A DNA stretch of 64,000 bases from Bosea sp. 29B (GCF_902506165.1 NZ_LR733817.1:310001-374000); one strand, 5' to 3'. Positions 36,603 to 45,906 are shown, numbered from the stretch's first letter. Program-made: numbers and translations. The notes: generated from the letters alone by a model not told the origin.

Positions 36603-37856
36603 TCAGTGCACCAAATTGAGGGCGACGTCGAAGACGTCGAAATTGCGCAGGATACGCCCGTCCGGGACGGTGATCGGCCGGTTGGCGATCATCGGCACGC
36701 GCTGCTCGGTGATCCCGCCATGCGAGCGCAGCGGCTCAGTCAGGCCGGAGAGGTCGTGCTTGTCGGGCGAGGTGCCGATCACCTTCTGCCGGGTCGAGAT
36801 CACGACGACGTCGCCGATCCGGTCGGCCGGCAGCTCGAAGCGCTCGCAGGCCTCGGCCGAGGTCACCGCCAGCGCGATGCCGTCGAGGCCGGAGATGCGG
36901 GCGGCGACCTCTTCCTGGCTGGCGCCGTCGGGCAGATAGACCGTGGCAAAGGAGCCGAGCGCGCCGTGATGGACGACGTAAGGATCGGTGATCGGCAGGA
37001 TCACCCGCATGGTGCCGCGGCCGTACCACTCGTCCATCAGGCTCTGCAGATAGACGACATCCGGCTCGCCATTGGCGAGGTGCTTGTCGTTCATGCCGTG
37101 GTCGGCGGTGATCACCAGCGTGCAGCGGAGGCCGTCGAGCTTGCCGACGTAAGCATCGAACATCGCATAGAAGCTGTCGGCCATCTCCGAGCCGGGCGCC
37201 GCCTTGTGCTGCACATAGTCGGTGGTCGAGAGATACATCAGGTCCGGCTTGAAGCTCTCGAGCAGCTTGACGCCGGCGGCGAAGACGAACTCCGAAAGGT
37301 CAGCCGAATAGACCGACGGCACCGGCATGCCGACGAAATCCAGCACCTTCTCGATGCCGTTCTCCGCCTTGTTCGCCTTGTCGGCCTTTTCCGAGGAGAA
37401 GGCGATTGCCGAGCCGCTGGCGAAATCGAGCCCCTTGCCGAGCAGGGTCCGCAGCTTGTCCTTGGCGGTGACCATCGCGACCTTGAGGCCGGCCTTCTGG
37501 AACTCGGCGAGGATGGTCGGAGCGCGCAGGAAACGCGCGTCGTTCATCATCACCTCTTCCTTGGCTTCGCGGTCGTAGAAGAAGTTGCCGGCGATACCGT
37601 GGACCGCCGGCGGGCGCCCGGTGATGATCGAGAGGTTGTTCGGGTTGGTGAAGCTCGGGATCACCGAATAGGCGTGGGTGCTCGCCCCCGTCTTCATGAT
37701 CCGGTCGAGGTTCGGGGTCAGCCCCTTGGCGCTGGCCGCCTCGATATAGGCCGGCTCCGAGCCGTCCATGCAGATCACCACCGTCGGACGAGCCGGGCGG
37801 GCATAGCCGCGGCCGTTGGCGATGACCGCGCCGTCGATTTTCGTATGGACAGTCAT
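36603..37856 (-). CDS. phnA: Phosphonoacetate hydrolase
   Basis: Zinc enzyme of the alkaline phosphatase superfamily that splits the C-P bond of phosphonoacetate to acetate and phosphate. The 417-residue protein has the first metal Asp in [10 protein letters not shown] (about residue 31), the nucleophile Thr in [15 protein letters not shown], and further metal ligands in STTDYVQH and [21 protein letters not shown] near the C-terminus is the last metal-binding segment. The ATG at 37856 follows AGGAG inside the 10-base gap after phnW. Neutral, Pi-independent use of AEP as C, N and P source is the expected role. Confidence 0.96.
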   Translation of the reverse strand: MTVHTKIDGAVIANGRGYARPARPTVVICMDGSEPAYIEAASAKGLTPNLDRIMKTGASTHAYSVIPSFTNPNNLSIITGRPPAVHGIAGNFFYDREAKEEVMMNDARFLRAPTILAEFQKAGLKVAMVTAKDKLRTLLGKGLDFASGSAIAFSSEKADKANKAENGIEKVLDFVGMPVPSVYSADLSEFVFAAGVKLLESFKPDLMYLSTTDYVQHKAAPGSEMADSFYAMFDAYVGKLDGLRCTLVITADHGMNDKHLANGEPDVVYLQSLMDEWYGRGTMRVILPITDPYVVHHGALGSFATVYLPDGASQEEVAARISGLDGIALAVTSAEACERFELPADRIGDVVVISTRQKVIGTSPDKHDLSGLTEPLRSHGGITEQRVPMIANRPITVPDGRILRNFDVFDVALNLVH

Positions 37857-37866
37857 GATGTGCTCC

Positions 37867-39012
37867 TCAGGCGGCCGACTTCAGGCCGACGCCCATCTCG
37901 TCGAGAACCGACGACACGGTGGCGACGAAATTGCGCATGTCCTGCGCGCCCAGCGCGCCGATGCAGCCGATCCGGAAGCTGTCGGCGACCGTGAGCTTGC
38001 CGGGATAGATGACGTAGCCGGCATCCTTCAGCGCGTCGTAGAAGCGCTGGAACACGAAGTTCTTGTCCTGCGGCATGTGGAAGGTGACGATGATCGGCGC
38101 CTGCCGGGCCGCCGGCAGCAACGTCCGGAAGCCGAGCTCCTGCATGCCCTCGATCAGGATGCGGGCATTGTCGGCATAGCGCTCGCCGCGCCCGGCGACG
38201 CCGCCCTCGGCCCAGAATTCCTGCAGCGCCGCATGGAAGGCGACGATGACGTGGATCGGCGGGGTGAAGCGGTACTGGCCGGTGCGCTCGAAGCCGGCGT
38301 TCTGGTCGTAGAGGTCGAGCACCAGCGTGGTGGCGTTGCCCTTGGTTTCGGCCAGCGCGCTCTTGCGGGCGATGACGAAGCCGAGGCCCGGAACGCCCTG
38401 GATGCACTTGTTCGAGGACGCCGCGACCGCGTCGAAATGGACCTCGCGGCTGTCGAGCGCCAGGGCGCCGAAAGCGCTCATCGAGTCGACCAGCAACCGG
38501 CGGCCATGGCGCTTGACCAGTGCCGCGATCGCCTCGACCGGGTTGCGGATGCCGCTGGTGGTTTCGCAATGGACGGTGAAGACGTGAGTGATGCCGGCGT
38601 CCGCCACCAGCATGCGGTCGACCTCGGTAAGATCGGGCGGCGTATCCTCGGCGGTCTCGTGGACGACGACGGCGCGACCCGCGATCTCCAGGATGCGCTT
38701 GGCGCGCTGGCCATAGGCGCCGTTGATCAGGACCAGGATCTTGCCGTCGCGCGGCACGAAGGTGGTCAGCATGGCTTCGACGGCGAAGGTGCCGGAGCCC
38801 TGCATCGGCACCGTGACGAAGTCCTCGCCACCATGGATGACCTTGGGCAGCTCCTCGAGAACCGCCTTGTTGATCCCGACGAAGGTGGCGTCGCGCGAAC
38901 CCCAGTCGTGCACCATCGCTTCCTTGATGGCCTTGCTCGTCGTCAGCGGGCCGGGCGTCAGCAGAAGTGGATCACCGGTTTCGGAGGAGGCAGGGCGGCG
39001 GGCCTGGGCCAT
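37867..39012 (-). CDS. phnW: 2-Aminoethylphosphonate:pyruvate transaminase
   Basis: PLP enzyme that converts 2-aminoethylphosphonate and pyruvate to phosphonoacetaldehyde and alanine. The 381-residue protein opens with LLTPGPLTTSKAIKEAM and VHDWGSRD, typical of PhnW. The Schiff-base Lys is in SSNKCIQGVPGLGF, and Arg near the C-terminus (RIGCIGAL) binds the substrate. It is the first gene of phnW-phnA-phnY and is divergent from a LysR regulator, with a palindrome in the 105-base gap between them. Confidence 0.95.
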   Translation of the reverse strand: MAQARRPASSETGDPLLLTPGPLTTSKAIKEAMVHDWGSRDATFVGINKAVLEELPKVIHGGEDFVTVPMQGSGTFAVEAMLTTFVPRDGKILVLINGAYGQRAKRILEIAGRAVVVHETAEDTPPDLTEVDRMLVADAGITHVFTVHCETTSGIRNPVEAIAALVKRHGRRLLVDSMSAFGALALDSREVHFDAVAASSNKCIQGVPGLGFVIARKSALAETKGNATTLVLDLYDQNAGFERTGQYRFTPPIHVIVAFHAALQEFWAEGGVAGRGERYADNARILIEGMQELGFRTLLPAARQAPIIVTFHMPQDKNFVFQRFYDALKDAGYVIYPGKLTVADSFRIGCIGALGAQDMRNFVATVSSVLDEMGVGLKSAA

Positions 39013-39097
39013 GATGGTCTCGCGATGTCGTTGCGGCGGGTGATCTCGACGCTAGGATCGCGATTGACATAGGTCCAATACATCGTTTCCATATCAT

Positions 39098-39116
39098 CCA
39101 TAGATAGGATCTATGG
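39098..39116. promoter_or_regulatory. Palindrome CCATAGAT-AGG-ATCTATGG between phnW and LysR
   Basis: A perfect 8-bp inverted repeat with a 3-base centre ends one base before the LysR ATG and lies 86 bases from phnW. Its position suits LysR autoregulation. ATATCATC just left of it resembles sequence before the other phosphonate LysR. Confidence 0.55.
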
Positions 39117-39117
39117 C

Positions 39118-39984
39118 ATGGCCATCAGCTATTCCGGACTCTCCGCCTTCCACGCCGTGGCCGAGGCCCAGAGCTTCACCGGCGCCGCCAGGACGCGCAA
39201 TGTCAGTCAGCCGACCCTGTCTGCCCAGGTCCGCGGACTGGAGGACGCCTATGGTGTCAGGCTGTTCGATCGTGCCGGCAGGCAGGTGAAGCTGACGCCG
39301 CTCGGGCAGAGCCTGTTCGTCATCACCGCCAGGCTGTTCGCAGCCGAGGACGAAGCGCAGTCCCTGCTCGCCGGCAGCCGCACTTTGCAGCGCGGCCATC
39401 TGCGCATCGCGGCCGACAGCGCCACCCATGTCATGGCCACCCTCGCCCGCATGCGCGAGCGCTATCCGGGACTGACCTTCTCGCTGACGATCGGCAATTC
39501 CTCGGAGGTCGTCGATCAGATCATGGACTTCGCCGCCGACGTGGCGATCACGGCGCGCGCCAACTCCGACCCGCGCATCTACAGCATCAAGCTGCGCTCC
39601 GACGATCTCATCGCCTTCGTCTCGGACCAGCACGAGCTGGCAAGGCACGAGCATTTGCCGATCGAGGCCTTCGCCGGCCAGGATATCGTCCTGCGCGAGC
39701 GCGGCTCGATCACTCGCGAGGTCTTCGAGAACCGGTTGTCCGTCGCCGGGATCAAGCCGGCGAACCTGCTGGAGGTGCAGTCGCGCGAGGCCGTCCGCGA
39801 GGCTGTCGCCTTCGGTTTCGGCATCGGCGTGGTCTTTGCCTCCGAGTTCAGACTGGAAGCCGGGTTGAAACGCATCGTCATCACCGGCGCCGAATTCGAC
39901 GTCGGCGAATACGTCGTCTGCCGGGCGGAACGCCAGCGCCTGCCGCTGGTGCGCAGCTTCTTCGAAACGGTCCAGGACCTCTGA
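39118..39984 (+). CDS. LysR-family regulator divergent from phnWAY (second copy)
   Basis: A 288-residue LysR regulator. The helix-turn-helix is SFTGAARTRNVSQPTLSAQVR (about residues 17-37, in parts). The effector domain resembles that of the LysR at 28584, most clearly over HLRIAADSATHV and the following strand. It is divergent from phnW and is the likely AEP-responsive activator of the operon. The 5' leader is very short, and a palindrome touches its ATG. The stop faces the convergent XRE-cupin gene across 54 bases. Confidence 0.9.
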   Translation: MAISYSGLSAFHAVAEAQSFTGAARTRNVSQPTLSAQVRGLEDAYGVRLFDRAGRQVKLTPLGQSLFVITARLFAAEDEAQSLLAGSRTLQRGHLRIAADSATHVMATLARMRERYPGLTFSLTIGNSSEVVDQIMDFAADVAITARANSDPRIYSIKLRSDDLIAFVSDQHELARHEHLPIEAFAGQDIVLRERGSITREVFENRLSVAGIKPANLLEVQSREAVREAVAFGFGIGVVFASEFRLEAGLKRIVITGAEFDVGEYVVCRAERQRLPLVRSFFETVQDL

Positions 39985-40038
39985 AGCACACGCCGCTCGG
40001 GGAAAGCGCAGGCGCTTCTGCTGCACCGGGTCGTGGCA

Positions 40039-40593
40039 TCAGGGGCCGAGGATCGTAAGGATGATGCGTACCGGCTGCTCGCCGACATTGCTGAACCAAT
40101 GCTCGGTATCGACGAGGAAAGTCGCGGTGTCGCCGGCTTCCAGCGTCATGACCTCCTGCCCGGCATGGACTTCGAGGCGGCCGGTGAGAATGTGGAAGAT
40201 CTCGCGGGTTCCCGGCTTATGCGGCGCGAAGCGGTTCGATGTCGCTCTCGGCGGGACGCTGTAGGACAAGAGCTCCAGATCCGGCGTCGGGCGCGCCAGC
40301 GTCAACCGCTCGATCCCCGTCACATCGTCGAAGAAGCGCAGATTCTCGCCTGCGCGGGTGATCTTGGCATTGTCGCGCTCCACCAGCTCCGCCAGCTCCA
40401 GGCCGAGCCCCCGGGCGATGGCGATCGCGTTTCGCAATGTCGGGCTGAGCAGCCCGCGCTCAACCCGCGACAGGGCAGCCGCCGAAACACCGCTCGTCTC
40501 CGCGAGCTGGTCGAGCGTCACGCCGAGCTGCGTGCGGCGCGTACGCACGGCATTGCCGAACCGGACATCCTGTTCCTGCACCTGAGCGTCCAA
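40039..40593 (-). CDS. XRE-cupin transcriptional regulator
   Basis: A 184-residue regulator with an N-terminal helix-turn-helix (LDQLAETSGVSAAALSRVERG, about residues 27-47, in parts) and a C-terminal cupin barrel (HKPGTREIFHILTGRLEV, AGDTATFLVDTEHWFSN). This architecture usually senses a small ligand and represses an adjacent gene. It is divergent from an LctP-type permease across a 71-base gap full of inverted repeats, so the permease is the likely target. Confidence 0.9.
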   Translation of the reverse strand: MDAQVQEQDVRFGNAVRTRRTQLGVTLDQLAETSGVSAAALSRVERGLLSPTLRNAIAIARGLGLELAELVERDNAKITRAGENLRFFDDVTGIERLTLARPTPDLELLSYSVPPRATSNRFAPHKPGTREIFHILTGRLEVHAGQEVMTLEAGDTATFLVDTEHWFSNVGEQPVRIILTILGP

Positions 40594-40612
40594 ATCACAC
40601 CTCGGCTCTTGT

Positions 40613-40654
40613 CGTTTTGCATATTAGCAAATATGATTTCGTATCTGCAAAACG
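40613..40654. promoter_or_regulatory. Nested inverted repeats, operator of the XRE-cupin / LctP pair
   Basis: Three overlapping palindromes lie here: CGTTTTGCA (40613-40621) with TGCAAAACG (40646-40654), TTTGC/GCAAA (40616-40631), and CATATT-agca-AATATG (40620-40635). They fill the divergent gap between the two start codons, as expected for a repressor site controlling both genes. Confidence 0.65.
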
Positions 40655-40664
40655 AGTATACACC

Positions 40665-42056
40665 ATGCCCGCCTTCCTCAGCGCGCTGCCAGTCCTGTCC
40701 ACAGTCCTTGCCCTCGCTTTCGGGGCACGTTCCCTCCACGCCGCCCTTCTCGGCGTAGGAACGGCCGCGCTCGCCATCCTGCTGGCCTTCCCGCTTTCGC
40801 CCGACAGCATCATGCCCGCAACCATGCGCTGGGCTCCCATCCTGATGGAAGTCCTGCTGATCGTCGCGGGCGGGTTGCTGCTGTCGGAGGTGCTGCGGCA
40901 GGCCGGCGGGCAGGCTGCACTGGCGAGCTGGATCCGCGGGCGCGCCGGCCAGGGCGTCGGCGCCATCCTGCTGGTCGTGCACGGCGTCACGCCCTTCGCG
41001 GAATCGCTGACCGGCTTCGGCATCGGCGTGACCATCGGCATACCCTTGCTGGCGCATTTCGGCCTGCCGGCGCGCAAAGTGGCGGTGATCGGCCTGCTCG
41101 GCCTTTGCGCGGTGCCATGGGGCTCGATGGGACCGGGAACGCTGATCGCCGCGACGATGTCCGGCCTCTCCTTCCGCGATCTCGGCGTCGCCTCCGCGGC
41201 GATCAGCATCATCCCGTTCATCGTGACCGGCATCATCGCAGCCTGGCTCGCCGCCGCCCCCGATGAGCGGGGCAAGGCGGTCCTGCAGGGCACGCTGTCA
41301 GGCGTCGCGCTGACGCTCGCGGTTGCAGCGGCCAACCTCCTGTTCGGAACGGCACCGGCAGGCGCGCTCGGTGCGCTCGTCATGATCGTCCTGCATGTCC
41401 TCCTCGGACATCGGCGCGGCGGCAGCGTGCCGCTGGAAGCGATCGGACGCAGGGCGCTGTGGAGCTATGCCGTCCTGCTCGGCGGTGTGCTGGTCGCCGG
41501 CTGGGCCGTGCGCGCGAGCGGCCTGTCCGAGAACTGGCGCTATCTCGGCTCGCCCGCGCTCTGGCTGTTCATTGCCGCAGCCTGGTTCGCGCGCGGACGG
41601 CCGGAACCCCATTCGCTGCGCAAGACCTGGGCGTCATGGCGCGAGGTCGCGCCGGTGACTGGCCTGTTCATCCTGCTCGGCATCCTGATGGCGGTCTCGG
41701 GCATGGCGGCGCATCTGGCCCGGACCCTGGCGGGAGCCGGCACGGCCTATCTGGCAGCGGCCCCGTTCGTCGGCGCGATGGGCGGCTTCGTCACCGGCTC
41801 CAACGCCGGCGCGAACGCGATGTTCGCCACCACCCAGGCCGAGATCGCCCGCTCGCTCGGCGTCGACGTGCTCTGGTTCATGGCGATCCACAATGTCGCG
41901 GCAGCCTTCCTGCTCATGGCCTCGCCAGGCAAGATCGAGATGGCCGTGCAGCTCTCGCCGGCTGGCGCGGCCGAGCATCGGCGCTGGGTCCAGCTGGCGA
42001 TGCTCGGCGTCGCATTCGCCGTCGTCACGGCGCTGGCGGTATTGAACCTCATCTGA
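40665..42056 (+). CDS. L-lactate permease family transporter (LctP type)
   Basis: A 463-residue membrane protein with about 12-13 helices, related to lactate/glycolate permeases. Recognisable parts are TPFAESLTGFGIGVTIG, PWGSMGPGTLIAA and GGFVTGSNAGANAMF, the last typical of LctP C-termini. It is shorter than E. coli LldP (551). The ATG at 40665 is chosen because earlier in-frame codons would lie inside the operator. Control by the divergent XRE-cupin regulator is likely. The cargo is probably a short 2-hydroxy acid or a related carboxylate. Confidence 0.85.
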   Translation: MPAFLSALPVLSTVLALAFGARSLHAALLGVGTAALAILLAFPLSPDSIMPATMRWAPILMEVLLIVAGGLLLSEVLRQAGGQAALASWIRGRAGQGVGAILLVVHGVTPFAESLTGFGIGVTIGIPLLAHFGLPARKVAVIGLLGLCAVPWGSMGPGTLIAATMSGLSFRDLGVASAAISIIPFIVTGIIAAWLAAAPDERGKAVLQGTLSGVALTLAVAAANLLFGTAPAGALGALVMIVLHVLLGHRRGGSVPLEAIGRRALWSYAVLLGGVLVAGWAVRASGLSENWRYLGSPALWLFIAAAWFARGRPEPHSLRKTWASWREVAPVTGLFILLGILMAVSGMAAHLARTLAGAGTAYLAAAPFVGAMGGFVTGSNAGANAMFATTQAEIARSLGVDVLWFMAIHNVAAAFLLMASPGKIEMAVQLSPAGAAEHRRWVQLAMLGVAFAVVTALAVLNLI

Positions 42057-42076
42057 AAGTCAGCTTGCCCGGCTGC

Positions 42077-43456
42077 TCACGGCAGGGCGGCCACCGACAG
42101 CAATCCGATCTGGCGCGCGAGCCTCGTGCACTGCTCGCGAATATCGGGAATGGCGACGGTCTCCCAGAACGCCGCCCGCGTCAGCGGCCCGATTGCGAAA
42201 ATTCGGCGCGAGGCCACTCCCGAGGCATCGAGCACTGCATAATCAGCCGAGACATCGATGCCGATGCGCAATGCGTCGACCCGCGCCGCCCCCTGCCGGA
42301 GCAGAGACTGCAAGGCGGGGTTGGTCGACAGGCTAGGATCGGCGGTGATCCCGCGACAGTCAATGATGCTGCCGACCGACAACAGCTCAGGGGTAGGCTG
42401 GCCGCGCGGACGATAGGATACGCTCAAGCCGTGCTCGCCCGCCTCGCAGGACAGCATCCTGCCCTGGAGAATGCGTAGCTGCCCGTTGGCGACCGCCTCC
42501 TGCAGCCTTCTGTCGGCCTGTGGCGCCATGCGATGCCGATGAACATCCCAATGTGCCCGCACATGCTCGAGCAGGCGCGCTTTCGACCGGCTCGACAGCT
42601 TCCACCAGATCTCCTGGCTGAAGGGCCTCACTCCATCGACGACGCCGCGCCAATCGCCGTCCTGGCGCTGGTGATCGGCGATCCTGGCGCGGAACCAGTG
42701 CAGGAGCGCAGCGCCGCTGGCACCGAAGGGGATATCCTCCTTGTCGAAGCGAACAGGCGGGGCATCGCGGTGGACCCGCGGCAGCAGCCCGCGCCGCGAC
42801 AGCGCGTGGATCGGCCCGGCAAAGCCTTTCTGCAGCAGCGTCAGGACATAGTCGACCATCGACAGACCGGTTCCGAGAATGAGGATCGGCTCGCCCGCTT
42901 CTGCCGCCGCGGCCGCTTCGGCCGTCCATGGGCTGACATGGCGGTCGGACTGCTGCCAGTCATAGGCCTCGTTGCCGGTCGCGAGGATCGCCACCTGGCC
43001 GAGATGCGTCGTGCCGTCGTCGAGCGTCGCGACGACCCGGCCTGCCCTCTCCTCGATGGCGCGGCATTCGCCTCGGACAATGGTCAGCCGGTCCTGCCCC
43101 TCCGCCCCGGGACGCTCCAGGGCGACCAGCTGCGACATGTACTCGCCATACAGATGGCGCGGCGCGAAGCAGTAGGGGTCCGGGCAGGGTTCGAACCGGC
43201 TCGCGGCCGCCTCGCTCAGCCAGCGCCAGAAATGCAGCGGATCATCCGGAAAGGCGCTCATATTCGCGGCCCGGACGTTCAGCAGGTGCTCGGGACGATC
43301 GGTCGAGAAGGCCAGGCCGGGCCCGACCCGCTCGCGGCGCTCGATCAACGTCACCACGCAATTGTCGCGCGGATCGCGCAGCAGATGGCAGGCCATCAGC
43401 ACGCCGCTGGCGCCGCCGCCGACAATGATGATGCGCTTTCCCGGCGCGGCATTCAC
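42077..43456 (-). CDS. FAD/NAD(P)-binding oxidoreductase (YdhS-like)
   Basis: A 459-residue flavoprotein of poorly known function. It begins RIIIVGGGASGVLMACHLL, a classic dinucleotide fold, followed by LNVRAANMSAFPDDPLHFWRW, typical of the YdhS-like group. The second nucleotide-binding glycine loop is LILGTGLSMVDYVL near residue 195, and IDCRGITADPSLS lies near the C-terminus. It is convergent with the permease gene (20-base gap) and has no obvious partner. Family assignment is firm; the substrate is unknown. Confidence 0.85.
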   Translation of the reverse strand: MNAAPGKRIIIVGGGASGVLMACHLLRDPRDNCVVTLIERRERVGPGLAFSTDRPEHLLNVRAANMSAFPDDPLHFWRWLSEAAASRFEPCPDPYCFAPRHLYGEYMSQLVALERPGAEGQDRLTIVRGECRAIEERAGRVVATLDDGTTHLGQVAILATGNEAYDWQQSDRHVSPWTAEAAAAAEAGEPILILGTGLSMVDYVLTLLQKGFAGPIHALSRRGLLPRVHRDAPPVRFDKEDIPFGASGAALLHWFRARIADHQRQDGDWRGVVDGVRPFSQEIWWKLSSRSKARLLEHVRAHWDVHRHRMAPQADRRLQEAVANGQLRILQGRMLSCEAGEHGLSVSYRPRGQPTPELLSVGSIIDCRGITADPSLSTNPALQSLLRQGAARVDALRIGIDVSADYAVLDASGVASRRIFAIGPLTRAAFWETVAIPDIREQCTRLARQIGLLSVAALP

Positions 43457-43768
43457 AGGCGAGCTCTCCGCTGCATTCCGTCTCCATGGCTGCTTCGATG
43501 CGCGATCGACAGGACGCCGTGGCAGAGATCTATCTCATTGGTACGGCGTCTGATTTTTCTGAAGAACGGCTTCCGCCGTGCGATCAGGCGCCATGGCGCC
43601 GACGACATGGCTACCCCACGGCCGCTCGAATGGGCAAGCCCAGTGCCGCCGCCGTATGGTTCTGGGTGGCGCCGCAAAGGCGCCTCGCACCATGTGCTCT
43701 GGATGATGAAAACAGACGTGCATCGGCCAGGGCCAATGTTGAGGCCTGGCGCCTCGTCCCTCGGAATC

Positions 43769-43812
43769 GATCACGCTGCATCCGGACGCTTCCGCCCGAA
43801 TGCAGCGTGATC
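43769..43812. repeat. 17-bp inverted repeat in a 404-base gap
   Basis: Arms 43769-43785 (GATCACGCTGCATCCGG) and 43796-43812 pair with one G-T mismatch around a 10-base loop, 48 bases after the stop of the MFS gene on the minus strand. It may act as a Rho-assisted or T-run-less terminator or be a dispersed repeat. The rest of 43457-43860 shows no convincing gene. Confidence 0.65.
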
Positions 43813-43860
43813 TCGAGCCGCCCTGCCGGTCAAACCAGGTCGGCGCGAGCCGATCCCGAT

Positions 43861-45255
43861 CTAGCCCCGCGAGGCCGCGATGCTCTCGTCCCGCAGGCGC
43901 TCATAGCTCGCCTGGTCGACCGGAGCCGCCTCGGGATTGCCGAGGTCGTTCATCTGGACGCGGTAGGTCTCGCGGGCCGACCAGCAGGCCGCTGCCGCGA
44001 TGACGCAGATGGCGAAGGCGATCGAGCCGACGATCAGTGGGACGTTCTGCGAGCCGGGAGGGGCGACGGTGGCGAACAGGGCCGGCAGCAGAGCGGTGAT
44101 GGCGGTGCCTATGTTCTGCGAGATCGCCATCGAGGAGACGCGGGTCCGGGTCGGGAACAGCTCCGGAAAGAAGCTCGGGAAGATCGCGTTGTAGCCCTGG
44201 TAGACCACGCCCCACATCAGCAGCGACATCACGATCGCCAGCGGCACGCTGTGGATCGAGATCGCATAGAGATAGCCGAAGGCGAGCAGACCGGAGCCGA
44301 GGGCGCCGATGATGATGGGCGGACGACGGCCGATCTTGTCGGACAGGTTTCCGACATAGGGGATCACCAGGCAGGCGACGATGTTCCCCATCACCGGGAT
44401 CCAGAGATAGACGTCCTTGTGGAAGCCGATGCCATAGGCGGCCTGGACCGCATAGGCGGCGCCGAAGATGGTGGCGACGACCGGGATGACGTTCATCAGC
44501 GCCATCAGGATGACCCGGATCATGTCCGGCCAGTTGCTCTGGATCGCCTCGATGACGGGCGAGCGCGGCGTCGCGTTCTGGCTGTCTTCCTCCTTGAACG
44601 CCGGGGTCTCGTCGACCTCGCGACGGATAATCCAGCCCGCGATGATGACGATGAAGCTCAGCAGGAAGGGAATGCGCCAGCCCCAGCTGTTGAACGCCGC
44701 CTCCGGCATGAAATGGGCCAGCGGCAGGAAGACGGCCGCGGCCAGGATCTGCCCCGCCTGCACCCCCTGCAGCGTGTAGCTGGCATAATAGCCGCGGCGA
44801 CCGAAGGGCGCGTGCTCGAGGATCATCGAGCTCGCGCCCGAGATCTCGCCGGCAACGGCGAAGCCCTGGATCAGGCGCATGAGGACGAGCAGGATCGGCG
44901 CCAGGATGCCGACCTGCTCATAGGTCGGGAGCAGGCCGACCGCGATGGTCGAGAAGCCCATCAGGAACATGCACAGGATCAGCACATTCTTGCGTCCGTG
45001 CGTGTCGCCCCAGTGCCCGAGCACGAAGGCGCCGATCGGGCGGGCGACATAGCCGACGCCATAGGTCGCCAGCGAGGCGACGATCGCCACGGTCGGATTG
45101 CTCGACGGAAAGAAGATCTGCGGGAAGATCAGCGACGCTGCGGTCGCGTAGATGAAGAAGTCATAATACTCCAGCGCCGAGCCGATCCAGCCGCTGGCTG
45201 CCGCCTTCTTCGATTGTTGCCTGTGCTGGATATCAGCATGCAAAGCTGCCGTCAT
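43861..45255 (-). CDS. MFS transporter, metabolite:H+ symporter type (shikimate-like)
   Basis: A 464-residue, 12-helix carrier. SALEYYDFFIYATAASLIF in helix 1 and GHWGDTHGRKNVLI in loop 2-3 are hallmarks of the MHS family, which includes the shikimate carrier ShiA and KgtP. The ATG at 45255 has GGGAG upstream. It is divergent from the dehydroshikimate dehydratase gene and downstream of a copy of the pca control region. Shikimate, dehydroshikimate, quinate or protocatechuate are the likely cargos. The substrate is inferred from context. Confidence 0.88.
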   Translation of the reverse strand: MTAALHADIQHRQQSKKAAASGWIGSALEYYDFFIYATAASLIFPQIFFPSSNPTVAIVASLATYGVGYVARPIGAFVLGHWGDTHGRKNVLILCMFLMGFSTIAVGLLPTYEQVGILAPILLVLMRLIQGFAVAGEISGASSMILEHAPFGRRGYYASYTLQGVQAGQILAAAVFLPLAHFMPEAAFNSWGWRIPFLLSFIVIIAGWIIRREVDETPAFKEEDSQNATPRSPVIEAIQSNWPDMIRVILMALMNVIPVVATIFGAAYAVQAAYGIGFHKDVYLWIPVMGNIVACLVIPYVGNLSDKIGRRPPIIIGALGSGLLAFGYLYAISIHSVPLAIVMSLLMWGVVYQGYNAIFPSFFPELFPTRTRVSSMAISQNIGTAITALLPALFATVAPPGSQNVPLIVGSIAFAICVIAAAACWSARETYRVQMNDLGNPEAAPVDQASYERLRDESIAASRG

Positions 45256-45290
45256 GTTCCACTCCCGATGATTACTTGTTTCTGTTTCTT

Positions 45291-45314
45291 GCGCCGCAGC
45301 TTTTCGTGCGGCGC
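45291..45314 (-). other. Stem-loop in the MFS leader
   Basis: GCGCCGCA (45291-45298) pairs perfectly with TGCGGCGC (45307-45314) around an 8-base loop, 36 bases before the MFS ATG. It could affect translation or mRNA stability. The surrounding 45315-45554 stretch shows no gene. Confidence 0.45.
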
Positions 45315-45554
45315 TTATGCGAGGCAGGCACAATCTGCGGCGATCCGGACGCCGCTCCCGTCAGACACGCAAACCCGGTAACGCGATCGAAATTCGGCCG
45401 TGCCCGCGGCCGATCTCGTGCGCAGGGCAAATTCGGAGGAGAAGCAGGCGGTGGCGGCGCGCAAGTCTTGCCGCGCCGCAAAATCGGGGCTCATCTACGC
45501 CGATGCGAGGCCGTCCGCGCGAGCGCCGAGCAGTCCGTCGCAGGGATGAGTCTT

Positions 45555-45644
45555 ATGCAATCTCTCCTCCTGCTCATAACCTACCAAGACGAAATCGCGA
45601 TGAATAATGCAAACTACGCTGAAATTCATAATCTGGAGATTATG
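45555..45644. promoter_or_regulatory. Inverted copy of the pca control region (MFS / qsuB gap)
   Basis: These 90 bases match the reverse complement of 48681-48770 at 65 of 90 positions without gaps. Best-kept parts are TCTCCTCCTG, CATAACCTAYCAAGRYGAAA (45575-45594), GAATAATGCAAA (45602-45613) and the palindrome CATAATCT-gg-AGATTATG (45627-45644). The element faces the MFS gene as its twin faces pcaD. It is therefore the likely binding region for the PcaQ-like LysR. The next 262 bases before the qsuB ATG hold no other recognised signal. Confidence 0.8.
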
Positions 45645-45906
45645 TATCGTTGAGGAAGTGCTCGGGGCGAGCAGCCCACCCGGCGTGCCGTTTCCGCTGC
45701 GCCGAGCCCTCGACAAACGATCAACGTGCCGAACCTCCCGCACCGTCGAGGCACAACTCGCCTGGGCAGTGCCTGAAACGTTTCAGATGACCTTCGGGCT
45801 ACACTTCCGCCGCCAGCCGGGTATCGTTGTCCGGCGAATCCTCGCCGGCCTCTGGCCAGGCGAGTTTCGGAGCATGCAGGCGCGCGCCGTCGCGAAAGGG
45901 CAGAGA

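Noticed and set aside
14305..40661. GTATAC as a common operator (near 14311, 15029, 17716 and 40656)
   Set aside because: The hexamer is short and self-complementary and often overlaps a -10 box. The four genes have different regulators, so chance and promoter structure explain it.
43486..45381. 631-codon open frame on the plus strand
   Set aside because: It is the complement of the MFS gene plus a gap, with composition dominated by Arg, Asp and Gly and no domain; an artefact of GC-rich antisense.
45480..45566. Possible remnant of a second pcaD gene next to the duplicated control region
   Set aside because: The ribosome-site complement is kept, but beyond it no frame on the minus strand resembles pcaD, so only the control region can be called duplicated.
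45607..45906. 100-residue upstream extension of the dehydroshikimate dehydratase
   Set aside because: It overlaps the conserved regulatory palindrome, has no family match, and the ATG at 45907 gives metal-ligand numbering that fits the family.
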